Source: Diaporthe sp. PMI_573 (Eukaryota > Ascomycota > Sordariomycetes > Diaporthales > Diaporthaceae). Taken from it: a stretch of DNA of 64,000 nt. Of the stretch, positions 10,957-21,451 are shown piece after piece (the stretch's first letter is position 1; each line of letters starts with the position of its first letter). The notes beneath the pieces were generated by a model. It was not told the DNA's origin. It saw only the letters and a list, made by a program, of their open reading frames with translations, and made no database searches. The position numbers and the translations under genes were made by a program. The stretch is taken from assembly GCA_021399435.1 (NCBI GenBank), contig JAJTUP010000001.1:3472001-3536000 (forward strand), given 5' to 3'.

Positions 10957-12664
10957 CTAGGGCTCTTCCTCGTCAACCTTTTCAACTGGGTTTGAGAATT
11001 CTCTCCGGCTCTCGTCCGCGAATTTGGCTTTCTTGTGTGTGTCAGATATGAAGAGGATAGTCTCCCACGGATAACGGCGGTATTCTCTCCTCAACGGCTC
11101 ACATAAACATGCGACTGTCTGTGTGGCCTGTCCTTTTTCGACCATGCCCAGGAGGTCATCGTAATCCAAGGGCGGATCTGCCCCAGAGCAACAATAAATG
11201 TTGACGCATGATCGCTCGTTCTCATGTGCTGAATACTCGTGCCCACTGGCAAGTGGCTCCCGTGAAATGGCACTCTTGGGGATCTCCCGGTCTATCAAAT
11301 AAGCCGTGTAAAACTTGAGCTTGCATGCAGGGGAGAATAGCCCAACCTGCAGACTGTCCCTCCATTGACGATAATCCGTGAAGTCTCGGGGATCGCCAAC
11401 CTCTAGGCGCCTGCCCTCGAAAGCGAAATCTGGGACCTGAACGTGTTACGGGATACCGTACTGGTCTCTCAGACGTGCGTCCGCCCAAATTTGTCTGCAT
11501 CTTGGGCCGAGATCTGGGCTCTTTCCGGGGTAGACCTCCAACCGAACCGCATCGAATTTGATCGGCCGTCGTTCTGTCTCGTTTGGAGTCTTGTCTTCGT
11601 TCTTCCCAGTCGTGTCGATATTCGTGGCCTCAGGATGCATTCAAATGGGCGCCTCAGTCATGGCAATCCTCTCCGAGTCGTCAGCCCAATCTTGTTCGAG
11701 ACCTAGCGACTTTGTGGCTCCTCGATCAATGAGCTTGCATCACACCTCCTCACTCAAATTGATTCGCTGAATCTCGTAATCTCCAAGGTAGCCACCGATA
11801 CAACCAGCCGTTGTGTATTTGCTCTTGGCAACTCGGCCGTACGCATATCGCGAAAGAGTCAAAATGCGAACCCACTTCTCAACCACATGCTCCTTCCTTC
11901 CGTTGAACTCAAGCGGTCCAAGTTCTGGGGCTCGCAGGCGGTCGAGCGGAATGTCTGGCAGGCCAAAGTAGGGCATGTGGTAGAGTCTGCGAATGCGGTC
12001 CTCAGTCGTTGCCCGGCGATTGTTCAAATTCTCACGGAATTCGTCAGAATGGACGCCTCGACACAAGCACTTGAACTCTCAGTAGACTATACTCAGTATC
12101 CGGACCAGAGCTTCGGTACGCTCCTCAGTGAGTGCCTCTTTTGGATCCACCGAGCTGCTGTTCTCTTCTTGGTAAGGCAGAATATAAGCGCTGATCTCGT
12201 CTATCTCTGCAAAACCCTTCAGGTCAAGCTTAGTATCTCTGTCGCCGAATTCTTCGCCTTCTGAGAGCATTGTCAGGGCGGCGGCGGTTTCATTCGGCGG
12301 GAATTTGAACACGTTCTGTTCAACAGCCCACGGTGGAACAAGCGGGCTTACTGCCAGGTTGCGCAAGAGATACTTGGTGTCGAAGCCAAGATATACTGTC
12401 AGCCAAAAGTTGTTATGGACCTGGTCTCCACGCAGAATGATCGGGCGTGGATCATCCTCCCATGTTGGTTTGTTTTTGTCATTCTTCGATGCTGTGAGGC
12501 GTGCCCGAGATGGCTTACGTTTCTTCTCAACATTGTACTGCCGATTAGAAGGAGCAGAATCGAGCAGAATCGAGCTTGTCGACTTTTTGCTTCTTTGGAG
12601 TGCTTGGGCCACTGGAAGTGGGGGAGCTGTCTTGGGTCGCTCCGGGTCGCTTTCGAGGGCCCAT
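10957..12664 (-). pseudogene. decayed gene of unknown family
   Basis: A coding-like frame on the minus strand runs from an ATG at 12664 to a TAG at 10957 (about 565 codons). It is broken by four in-frame stops: TGA at 12079-12081, 11740-11742 and 11641-11643, and TAA at 11446-11448. All four lie in one frame, and the translation on both sides of each stop looks protein-like. Near the N-terminus a perfect 10-bp tandem duplication at 12553-12572 shifts the frame; with one copy the MGPRKRPG start joins the downstream frame. I do not recognise the family: the product would be hydrophilic, with a basic N-terminus, a conserved-looking block GLPDIPLDRLRAPELGPLEF and an acidic end. Introns covering the stops were considered, but no well-formed pairs of suitable length and phase were found. 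It was probably functional fairly recently. Confidence 0.75.
12553..12572. repeat. 10-bp tandem duplication (frameshifting)
   Basis: Two perfect adjacent copies of AGCAGAATCG lie near the 5' end of the broken gene. A 10-base insertion shifts the reading frame there, so this looks like the lesion, or one of them, that disabled the gene. Confidence 0.9.
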
Positions 12665-13789
12665 TTTTGCTGTCGTCTTTGGTGAGAGCTAGTGGCCTAT
12701 TCCTAGAATCTGAACGATTTTCAACAGCTGTTGAGAAATGCTTGAGATCTCGAGGATTTCGTGTAGACTGGATCTTGGTCTGTCTGAATCTGAGAAGTGT
12801 CTTTCAGAGTTTGCCTGGCTCAACTTCTTGTCCGGATTGAGAGCAAACAGAGGCCCGACTGGAAATTTTGAGATCCTCACCTGGAGAGATTTTCAACGGG
12901 TGTTGCAAACGGAGAAATAAATTCCCAGCTGGAGATGAGACTGGGGGCTGGTTTCTCAACCGGAGTGAGAAAGGGAACGCTTTTCAACTGGGTATGAGAG
13001 AGTAAACGATTTCAGCCGGAGATAAAAATCAAGGGAACAACTTTCAACAGGAGAGAAGGATTCTCAACTGAAGGCGAAAACGGTTGATGAAATGCAAATG
13101 ACAGCTGGATTCCGGCCAAACCGTATCAGGGTTTTTTCTTCTTGGGAAAGATTTCCAATAGCTGTTGGTGAGTTTGAGTCTCCAGAGACCAAGTGACTTT
13201 CGTCTGGGAAGAAAGTTGAGGAGGAAGAAGAATCTCGAGAGCTGGAAGTTTAGAACAAAAGGAAAGGAACAGTGGGTCCAGTTGGAAGCTTTGACACCTG
13301 GTCATCATCCAGCATAATGCTATTCCTCTTAAAAGATTCTCTAAGCAGAGTGGACAGAACTTTGGCCGCAGCTGGGATTCAAACTTGACAGCTGATGAGG
13401 CAAAACCCTCCCAATTCGTTGGTCCAATGCTACAGTATTAGCACTAAGTAAGATAGAATTGAGGCATGAGGGGTGTAAGGTATAAAATCAACAGTGTGGG
13501 AGGAGAGGTATGGGGGCTGGAGTGGGCAACGCGGAGGGATGTGGGACGAGGTGAGTGAGCTGGAAGCGGTTTGCATATTACGTGGCTTTTCCGTAACTGA
13601 TATTTACAATCATGAACCAGAAGAATAGTTGATATTGCAGGAGCAATGTACATGAAATGTATGAAGAAGCTTACATTCTGCAAGGTACGAATCTACGAGG
13701 CTGTGCTTCTCTCAAAAGTGCGGCAAACTCGCTGGCCACAAACCGGTCAAGCCTGGACACAACGATGACCTCACCTCATCAATTCCAAC
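12665..13789. other. gene-free stretch with decayed short repeats
   Basis: No gene is visible between the broken gene and the xylanase, both on the minus strand. The left part holds a series of diverged units resembling TTTCAACYGGAGNTGAGAA. The right part, from about 13430 to 13700, is probably the xylanase 3' region. Confidence 0.55.
12889..13082. repeat. diverged ~30-bp tandem repeats
   Basis: About seven units with the theme TTYTCAACYGGAG followed by a purine-rich TGAGAA block recur at 20-32 base spacing (about 12889, 12921, 12952, 12981, 13010, 13041 and 13061). A looser related copy is seen at about 12717. Identity between units is modest, so this looks like an old minisatellite. Confidence 0.45.
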
Positions 13790-15175
13790 TTATTTCAGCA
13801 TATCGGCGATAGCAGTGTAAGCCGCCTTTGCAGCAAAGTTGTTGTCAAACAACAATGGGTTGGTTGAAGCTCTCCAGGAGTCCGCATCACGAACCCCCCA
13901 GACGGTGATGCCCACGCAGGTTGATACATCAAGGCAGGCTTGAGTGACCTGCTTGTAATCGTTCACAGGCGCACCTTGGATGTCGAGCTCCGTGACGGCG
14001 ACCTCCTTGACACCAGTAGCAGCAAGTGCCTTCAGAGCGCCGCCAAATGCGGCACCACCACCACCTGAAAGGTGTCCTTGGGAGCCTGCAGGTGTCCATG
14101 TCAGCAGGTCTGTATCAGGATGCTTTGCCCCAGAAGCGCACAACACCTCGACCGTGAAATGACCAACACAGCCTACATACGAGGTGACTGTAAAGGAGGT
14201 AACTTACCAATTCCGTCGATGGGGATTCCAGCCGCAAGCCACTTCTTGACGTTCTTAACCATACCGTTTGTGACCTTGGCATAGTTCGCAGAATCAAGAT
14301 TGTAGTCGTTAAGGTAGAGGACAGCGCTTGGGTCAGCTGCGCGAGCAGCCTTGAAAGCGATTGAGACGAAGTCCTCACCCAGGACCTGGGAGAAGACAGA
14401 CGAGCGAAGCGAGCCGTCCTCGTTGAAGATCTCGTTGCACACGTCCTGGAAACCATTTATCAGTATCCTGTTTCCCCGAGAATCGTAACTCACCCAGTCT
14501 CGGTCACAGATAAGAACTTACCCAAGCCCTGATCTTGCCCTTATACCTCGTCATGACAGTCGTGATGTGCCTCTCCAGGACCGACGTCAGCTGTGCCTTG
14601 TCGCGGATGTTGCTGACCCAGCTCGGAAGCTGCGAGTGCCAGCACAGAGTGTGGCCACGGATAGTCTTGTTGTTCTGGGCCGCCCTATCGAATTGCCAGT
14701 CAGATGCAGTCTTTCCTCGTATTTCCAGTATATTCTCAGAAGCCATGTGCGCTTTCGTACAGTCTCATGGCTTCACGCGTTCTCAACACGTGAAGATTCT
14801 TATGAGCAAGCAAGATTTCAACCCAGATAGTTGTTCTTGAAGTCATTGGTGCGTATTGCCCCGGGACATGAAAGGAGAGACCCACCAATTCACAAGGTAG
14901 TCGGCGGTGGCGAAGTTGAAGTTCCCGTTTGAGGACTCAGTCGCATCCCACTTCATGCTGTTCTCAGGAGTGACCTGACCGAAGTTCTGCTGGATCACAG
15001 CGGCCGATTTCCCAGTCGACAGGCGGTTCTGGTCCGTGGCGACGCCATAGTAGAGCTTCCCCTTGGCCTTGAAAAGCGCGTCAATGCTGGTGGCAGCCTG
15101 GCGGTCCTCGAGCTCGGCGGCCGGGGCAGCAAGAGCCAGGAGAGGTGCCAGGAGGTAGAGCAGGGTTGACTTCAT
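13790..15175 (-). CDS. secreted GH10 endo-1,4-beta-xylanase
   Basis: Four exons, 15175-14886, 14684-14522, 14445-14208 and 14085-13790, encode 328 residues, a typical length for a single-domain GH10 enzyme. It should cut the xylan backbone of plant cell walls outside the cell. [19 protein letters not shown] is a signal peptide. GH10 landmarks appear in order: [25 protein letters not shown] (about 107-119), the acid/base Glu156 in DVCNE, YLNDYN, and the nucleophile Glu263 in VTELDIQG, then GITVWGV. No carbohydrate-binding module is present. Cys111 and Cys154 stand where I recall Val being usual (GHTLVWH, DVVNE). A TATA-like element precedes the gene. Splice sites are canonical and all phases agree. 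Confidence 0.96.
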
Positions 15176-15245
15176 CTTGAGCGGCTTGTTTTCGGGGTGC
15201 TTGTTCCTCGATGGACAGTTGCCTTGGCCAGTTGTGAGGCTATGA

Positions 15246-15254
15246 CTTTATATA
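15246..15254 (-). promoter_or_regulatory. TATA-like element of the xylanase gene
   Basis: On the minus strand the sequence reads TATATAAAG, 71-79 bases before the xylanase start codon. That position and strength suit a core promoter of a highly inducible secreted-enzyme gene. No factor-binding site is claimed. Confidence 0.55.
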
Positions 15255-16935
15255 GGCCCTTCAGCCGCAACGCAATTATACCTCCTGAACCCCTGAGCTC
15301 GGAGATGGTCGTCCGATATCTTTATGGCCGTGGCCAAACTGAGCGCAAGTACAAGAACTACCATCGAAGCGATGCCATAGCCGCTCACTTTCCACAGGTG
15401 GAGATACCTCACGGGCCATCGAAGGCAACATCGTTATTTTTGTTCTTCGGGGGCCTATTGGGGCGCAAGCTCGGTAGTGATGATCCGTGATGTTGAAGTG
15501 AACTCCGAGTATTGCGTGGACTGGGGTATGCCCATGGACATGGGTGCTTTAGAATTTGCCGTCACAAGAGCCAAGACGGGTGTATTCTCAGACTACCAAT
15601 AGGCCCTTTTATCCATATTGCAGTTAGCTGATCCGGGTAAGCTGGCTGGGGCAACTGGTCATGCCTTGACATTCAAGGGCTACCCACTCAGTGGGGTTTT
15701 GACTGCCGACAGTGGGAATTAACCTCATGTTGTTCGATTCATGATGTAGGCTATGCTGGAACCGTCCAAGGTTTGAGGAGCCTAGGACCAGGTAACAAAT
15801 ATCAGGGTTCTCCGACTCGTCTTTGGTGCAATTTATTTATTACCACACCCAAGGAGAGTATATTCCAGGGCATCTTTGATGAGCCCGGGAGAGGGCTTAT
15901 GCGGCTTGATTGGAACATGGTATTCAGAAAATGGGGTCTCTTGGCCGTGACGAGTTCCTTCTGATAAATGTAGACTCCGAGCGCGAGGCTTAGCTTGCTT
16001 AGAGAATCGTTAGAATAGACTGAACACCGCTGCATTACCCGGTTCCGCCCTTGCAGAGCAGTGCAGGGCTAGCACCAAGCTTTTAGTGGCTGAAATATTC
16101 TTGAGAATCATGACCACGGCAAGGTCTTCACAGCTTTCTCAGACAAACTCCACATGCCTCGGGGTTATATGGGAATGCACGTCCGTGGGCTGTGAAGAAT
16201 CCACTTCTGCTGCTAGTGGGGTATGTGTTCCTGTCGAACAAGGGTGATTGCGGGGAGCAGAGTGAAGCAAGAGAGGGCTGGTGAGATGATGGGGTGATGA
16301 GCAGAAGCGCGTGCGGCGTTCAAAATGGTAGCCTCACCAAGCAGCAGATGCGCAGGCTGGCAGGCTCGAGACCCGATGACTCGTTACAATGCACGCCTGG
16401 TTGAAGAAGATGTTGCAGCATTGCCGACTGAGAAGAAAGTGCAATTCAGACGTGCAGCAGATTGTGATGGTCCAGCTCTCCATGTTTTGAATCATGAGGT
16501 CGTTTGAGACGAGAGCACTTCACCCAGGCCGGGTGGGTCTCAGTCCAGTCCGTTCCCCTAGGTCGTAGTCTAAGTGCGGTGGCAGAGTGGTCAGTCAGGC
16601 GGATCTACCCGCCCCCTCGTCACGGGTCTACTCAGTTGGTGGTGGTCCGCCTTGGTCCCGTGGACTTCCTCGACATCGCCATTGTCGGCCTCGAACACCT
16701 CACTCTGCCCCATCAAGTATAGGTTGTAGTGCTCGGTTTCCTGCGCAGAGCCAACCAGAAAAGGTTCAAAGGTTCAGCGATTGAGTTTAGGTGCTTCCAG
16801 GCTGTTCCTGCACCCGGTAGCCCGACCGTACCGCGCTCAAACGGGCGTTCCACGTGCGTGCGTGGGGGCCTGACGTTCCACACAGGCTGACTCTCACTCT
16901 GCCTCTCACACGCGCGCTCCATCTCACACGCACAA

Positions 16936-16955
16936 ACACACACACACACACACAC
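16936..16955. repeat. CA dinucleotide microsatellite
   Basis: An uninterrupted CA run lies about 150 bases upstream of the ATG22 start codon. Confidence 0.9.
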
Positions 16956-17105
16956 CGACACGGCTTCGCCTAACCTTGTGCAAGGGCCCCATCAGGCCAG
17001 GCCAACACACGCCCACACACTTCCCACTCCCCCAGGCGTGTCGCCACGCACCCAAAATAAGCCTGGTCGCACGGCACACCATACATCCCTTGCGCCCGCA
17101 GTATT

Positions 17106-19260
17106 ATGGCCCCGAGGAATGAGGATTCACGCCCTCCACCTCTGCCGCGCCTATACTCGAGACAGTCCCACGTTTCCAAGCGATCGTTCCTCTCCCACTC
17201 CTCTTCTTTCGAGGCCGATGACGAGCGCTCCGCCAGCATCTCCCCCACCTCCGAGGACATGGACCGCAACTCCGACTCCGAGCCCAATCACAGCCCGGTC
17301 CCTCCGACGCCACCCATCCGCTATGCCGGAGAGGACACCAGGCGTGAGTCCCTGCCCGCCGGCCGACTTGCACATCCAGGTACTGACTGAGCCTTGTCCC
17401 TCCAGAGACGAGCCCCAAGGAGCTGAGGGGATGGTACATGTATGCTTTCGCGGCTGAGACCTACGTCATTTGTGGTGAGTGGACTCATCCGGCCCAGACC
17501 TGTGCAAATACGAGCAGACCCTCTCTGACTGAGTAATAGCAATCGGTATGTGATATGACTGCAGCCAGCTCTGTAAGGGCCGTGCTCTAACATTCTCAGG
17601 CTCGTTCATCCCCATCCTCCTGGAGAGTCTCGCACGGGAGAACGGCGTCCTGCTCAAGAACGGGAAGCCATGCGGCCCAAGCAATGAGAAGAGCGACGAC
17701 GACAACCAGTGCGTCGTGCACGTCCTGGGCCTCGAGATCAACACCGCCAGCTTCGCCATGTACACGTTCAGCGTCAGCGTCCTGCTGCAGGCCCTGCTCG
17801 TCGTGAGCATCAGCTCCTTTGCCGACCACGGCCAGTACCGCAAGAAGCTCCTCCTGGCCTTTGCCTGGCTCGGCAGCTCATGTGTCATGCTCTACATCTT
17901 CGTCTCGAGGGATACGTACGTCTTTGGCGCCATCCTAGCCATAATCAGCAACGTCTCATTTGGGGCGTCCTTTGTCCTGTTGAACAGCTTTCTTCCTCTT
18001 CTTGTTCGCTATCACCCAAAGGTGCTGTACCCGGAGGGCACCTCGACCCCTGATCTTGCCCTGCCGAATGGAGAGTCCCAGCGCCTGGAGCCTTCACAGG
18101 ATGACGAAGACGCCGAGACCTTCCGTGACAACAGCTCGAGCACCGCGCTGCTGGTCGACGAACGCCCGCACAGGCTGCGCAAGGTCCTCACCCACGAGGA
18201 CCAGACGTCGGTGGAGCTCGCGCTGTCGACCGAGATATCTGCAAAGGGCATAGGGATAGGCTACGCCGCGGGGCTTTTTGTGCAGTGCGTCGCCATCCTC
18301 ATCCTGATCAAGATGAGGAGCTCGATCTGGTCCCTGCGCGTTGTCCTCTTCATGATCGGGTCCTGGTGGGCCTTCTTCACCATCCCCGCCGCCATGTGGC
18401 TGCGCCCCCGGCCGGGCCCCCCGCTCCCCGCGCAGAAGAACCGCAAGGGCGTCAGGGCGTTCGTCGCGTACACGCTCTACGCGTGGAAGTCGCTCTTCAA
18501 GACCATCTCGCTGGCGCGGCGGCTGCTGGACATCGTGCTCTTCCTCGCGGCGTGGTTCCTCCTCTCGGATGCCATCGCCACCACGTCGTCGACGGCGATC
18601 CTGTTCGCCAAGACGACGCTGAAGATGGAGCCCTGGGCGCTCGGCCTCATCGGCGTCATCTCCACCATGTTCGGCATCGCGGGCGCCCTCTCGTGGTCCT
18701 ACATCTCGCGGCGGTTCAGCCTCAAGCCGCACCAGACTCTGCTGGGCTGCATCGCCCTGTTCGAGCTCATCCCGCTCTACGGCCTGCTGGGCTACCTGCC
18801 CTTCGTCAGGGCCTGGGGCGTCCTGGGCCTCCAGCAGGCGTGGGAGATGTTCCCGCTGGCCGGGGTGTACGGCTTCGTGCTGGGCGGGCTCAGCAGCTAC
18901 TGCCGCGCCCTGTACGGGGAGCTCATCCCCCCCGGGTCCGAGGCCGCCTTCTACGCCCTCTACGCCATCACCGACAAGGGTTCGAGCGTGTTCGGCCCCT
19001 TTATCGTCGCCTCCATCATCGACGCGACCGGCGAGATCCGCCCGGCCTTCTGGTTCCTCGCGTGCCTCGTCGGCCTGCCCGCCCCGCTCATCTACTTCGT
19101 CAACGCCGAGCGCGGCAAGCTCGAGGCCGAGAGGCTGGCCGCCGTCATCGAGGGCTACAAGGCTGAACAGGGTGACGCGGACGATCGGGCGGCGCCCGGG
19201 ACTGGTGAGGGCGAGGCAATGCTGGGCCATGATGTTGATGTTGAACACCGCGGGAGCTGA
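17106..19260 (+). CDS. ATG22: vacuolar permease ATG22 (autophagy-related)
   Basis: Four exons, 17106-17343, 17406-17474, 17540-17545 and 17600-19260, encode 657 residues. ATG22 is a polytopic MFS-like vacuolar membrane protein that exports amino acids released by autophagic breakdown. The N-terminal 80 residues are cytosolic and Ser/Pro-rich, then the family motif KELRGWYMYAFAAETYVIC opens the first membrane segment, followed by IGSFIPILLE, a lumenal stretch with GKPCGPSN, and about twelve hydrophobic segments. A loop near residues 270-340 is hydrophilic and acidic. The third exon is only six bases and supplies parts of Ala-Ile-Gly; including it restores the family sequence CAIGSFIPI. The tail is acidic. 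The long open frame on the opposite strand is a by-product of high third-position G+C. Confidence 0.94.
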
Positions 19261-19939
19261 GACGAGTCCCCGACCATCTTTTGCCTTCGCAACTTTTTTC
19301 TTTTCTTTAGCATAGCGAGGGCGTATGGGGCGTGATTTGTGTGCAGATCTTCCTTGGTTCTATCTAGTTCGTAGTGTTTGGAGAGGCTAGTATGAAACTT
19401 TTCGTTTTTTTTCCTCGGTTCAAATCAAACGCTCAGAATCTTCTGGTAGCCCTCGCCCCCCTTGCCCCGGGCCCATGGCAAACCTGTGTGTCAAAGTGAA
19501 GGACGTTCTGTCCAATCGCTCCTAGACTAAGAGTTTGGTCGCTGCGAGTGGGAATTCAGGCAGGAAACTCCTACACGATGGAAAGGACTCGAGGAGTGCG
19601 AAGGAGGGTGGGTGTGGGAGACTGTATATAAATTAAGGACAGGATATTCATTTTGTGGGCAAATAACAACCCCTTCTCGAATGTACAAACGTAACTCTAA
19701 TGAGAGAGCCTTTTGCCTGCTCCGCTTCCAAAAAACGCCCTAAGATAAAATAAGAATTGTCCGTACTCCTCCTCCTGTCAAGCAAGGTATACGTCATACT
19801 CGCCCTCGGCGCTTTGAAGCTGACTGAAGAAAGGGTTTCGTATCATGAAGAGGTAATGCAACCCCGTAACAAAAACATACCCAATGAAAATCGACCACAC
19901 GAGACCCCTGGTGCTGTACTACGGAGCACCTCTGTGCCT
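19261..19939. other. intergenic, convergent 3' regions
   Basis: ATG22 and the BAH-PHD gene converge here. No gene is visible; T-rich and A-rich tracts suit two 3' untranslated regions. Confidence 0.6.
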
Positions 19940-21451
19940 CTAGCAAATGCGTGTGCTGCAAACAAGGCACTTGACCTCCTCCATCCAGGTCTTGTCGCCG
20001 CCCTCGATGCCCTCCCTCAGGTCTGTGATCTCGAACATGTCCTGGTCCACCTTGAAGTTCGCCTCAAAAAGGCCCTCGTATGGTCTTGCGGCGCCCGCGT
20101 CCGCCTTCTTCCGCCCCCGGCCGATCTTGCGGGCTGGCGTCTCTGCGGTCGGGGTTTGTGTTGACACTCGGCCGTTCTGCGGTTGCACCGATCCTTCCTC
20201 GGTCGCGACAGTAGATTCCTCCTTGAACTCGACGGAGTCGTTGGCGGCCTTGACCGTCTCCCCCTCGCCATCCGTCTTGACCTGGATCGGGAGCTCGGCG
20301 GCAACAGCGCCGGTGCTGGGCTCGACAGGGCTGAGAGGGCGCTTTGCTTCCTCTTCCTCCACCTTCTCCTCCTTGACGCCGGACGCCTTGTGTGGTTTGT
20401 CGGTCCCGAGGGCTTCGTACGTCTTGAGCAGGATGTCATGCTTAAGGCACTCCTCGTGGAGCCACTTCTTGCACGTCTCGTTCGGGCACCCGACCAGGAT
20501 CTTGTCAGGATTTCCAGGTTGGTCGCACTTGCAGACTTTCTCGATGGCCTAGAATGAGTGTCAGCTCCAGTGCTGTCCCCAGGTTTGCAGGCGGGCCAGG
20601 TGCTTACCGAGAGCTCCTGGGTCCGGACGTCGAAAGCTTGTCTCCAGTAAAGCGCGCTCTGAATCTGGTCGTCGTTTTCGTCGGTCACCTGGTTGACAGT
20701 CGCTTGCTGGGTGACCGAAACCACGTTGATGATATCCACTGCGACGACAAGTCAGCTTCAGCCTGTGACCCTTCGCACGGGCTGTGTCACTTACTGTGGT
20801 TGGACGCGATTAGCTCATTCTGCCCATGATAGGGCTGACGTCCTGAGACACTCTTCTTTCCATCGATAGTACCCTGTGGCAGCTCGTCTGGCCAGTACAT
20901 CCAGTAGACGCGTGCGTAGACGTGATGCTCATCGCTTGCGCGAATCTCCAAGATCCGAGCAACCCAGTCGTCGTTACTCTTAGTCCGTGGGCCGAGTTGC
21001 TCCTTGTTGGCGAAGGATTTCTGACGCTCGATGGTGTCCTCGTTCGCGACGAAGATGTAGTTGTCACTGAAGTATTTCGAGCCGTTGACTGCGGCGGACA
21101 GGTTAGTAAGACGCCCATGGGTTCCTCCTCAGGGCTCTCGGGGTGGAAGACACCAGGAGGGGCACACATACGGACGAAACTATTATATCTTGTCATCTCG
21201 GACCACCTCTTGGAGGGCTCGACCATATAGTGGATATCCATGGTCTCGAAGCTCTTGAACTTGCCGGAGGGAGCGAAGGGAGACATCTGGACGGGGATCT
21301 TGCTGTGGCTGTCGTCGGCATCATCGTCGTTCCTCCTGCGGCGCTTCTTCTTGGGGTCCCTGTCCTTGGGGTCGATGAGGCGCACCGAGAAGGGGCACTC
21401 GGCCCTGCTGGCCTCGTCGATCTCACGAGTTCGCTTGCGCGGGGCAGCCAT
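19940..21451 (-). CDS. BAH-PHD chromatin reader protein
   Basis: Four exons, 21451-21172, 21088-20795, 20738-20608 and 20548-19940, give 437 residues. The N-terminus is basic (KKKRRRRN, likely nuclear localisation). A BAH domain spans roughly residues 85-215, with NSFVLNGSKYFSDNYIFVANE, VARILEIRASDEHHVYARVYWMYWP and ASNHMDIINVVSV. A PHD-type finger begins at Cys241: CKC, CPNETC and HEEC are present, but the last Cys pair (CLVC, 429-432) comes after about 160 disordered, Glu/Thr-rich residues. The architecture matches fungal EBS-like BAH-PHD proteins, the class that includes Neurospora EPR-1 and Fusarium BP1, which bind H3K27-methylated chromatin and repress genes. That functional link is inference from architecture; other BAH-PHD paralogues exist. 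Confidence 0.88.

Larger units (their letters stand above)
15176..17105. other. intergenic, divergent promoter region
   Basis: This stretch lies between the divergent xylanase and ATG22 genes and should hold both promoters. No gene is supported. It includes the xylanase TATA-like element at 15246-15254 and a CA microsatellite at 16936-16955. Confidence 0.6.

Noticed and set aside
16585..16660. tRNA-like A box (TGGCAGAGTGG) in the ATG22 upstream region
   Set aside because: No B box (GGTTCRANTCC) and no acceptor-stem pairing follows, so a tRNA gene is not supported.
18094..19248. Open frame of 384 codons antisense to ATG22
   Set aside because: It mirrors the high third-position G+C of ATG22, and its translation is low-complexity Arg/Glu/Gly/Asp with no domain.
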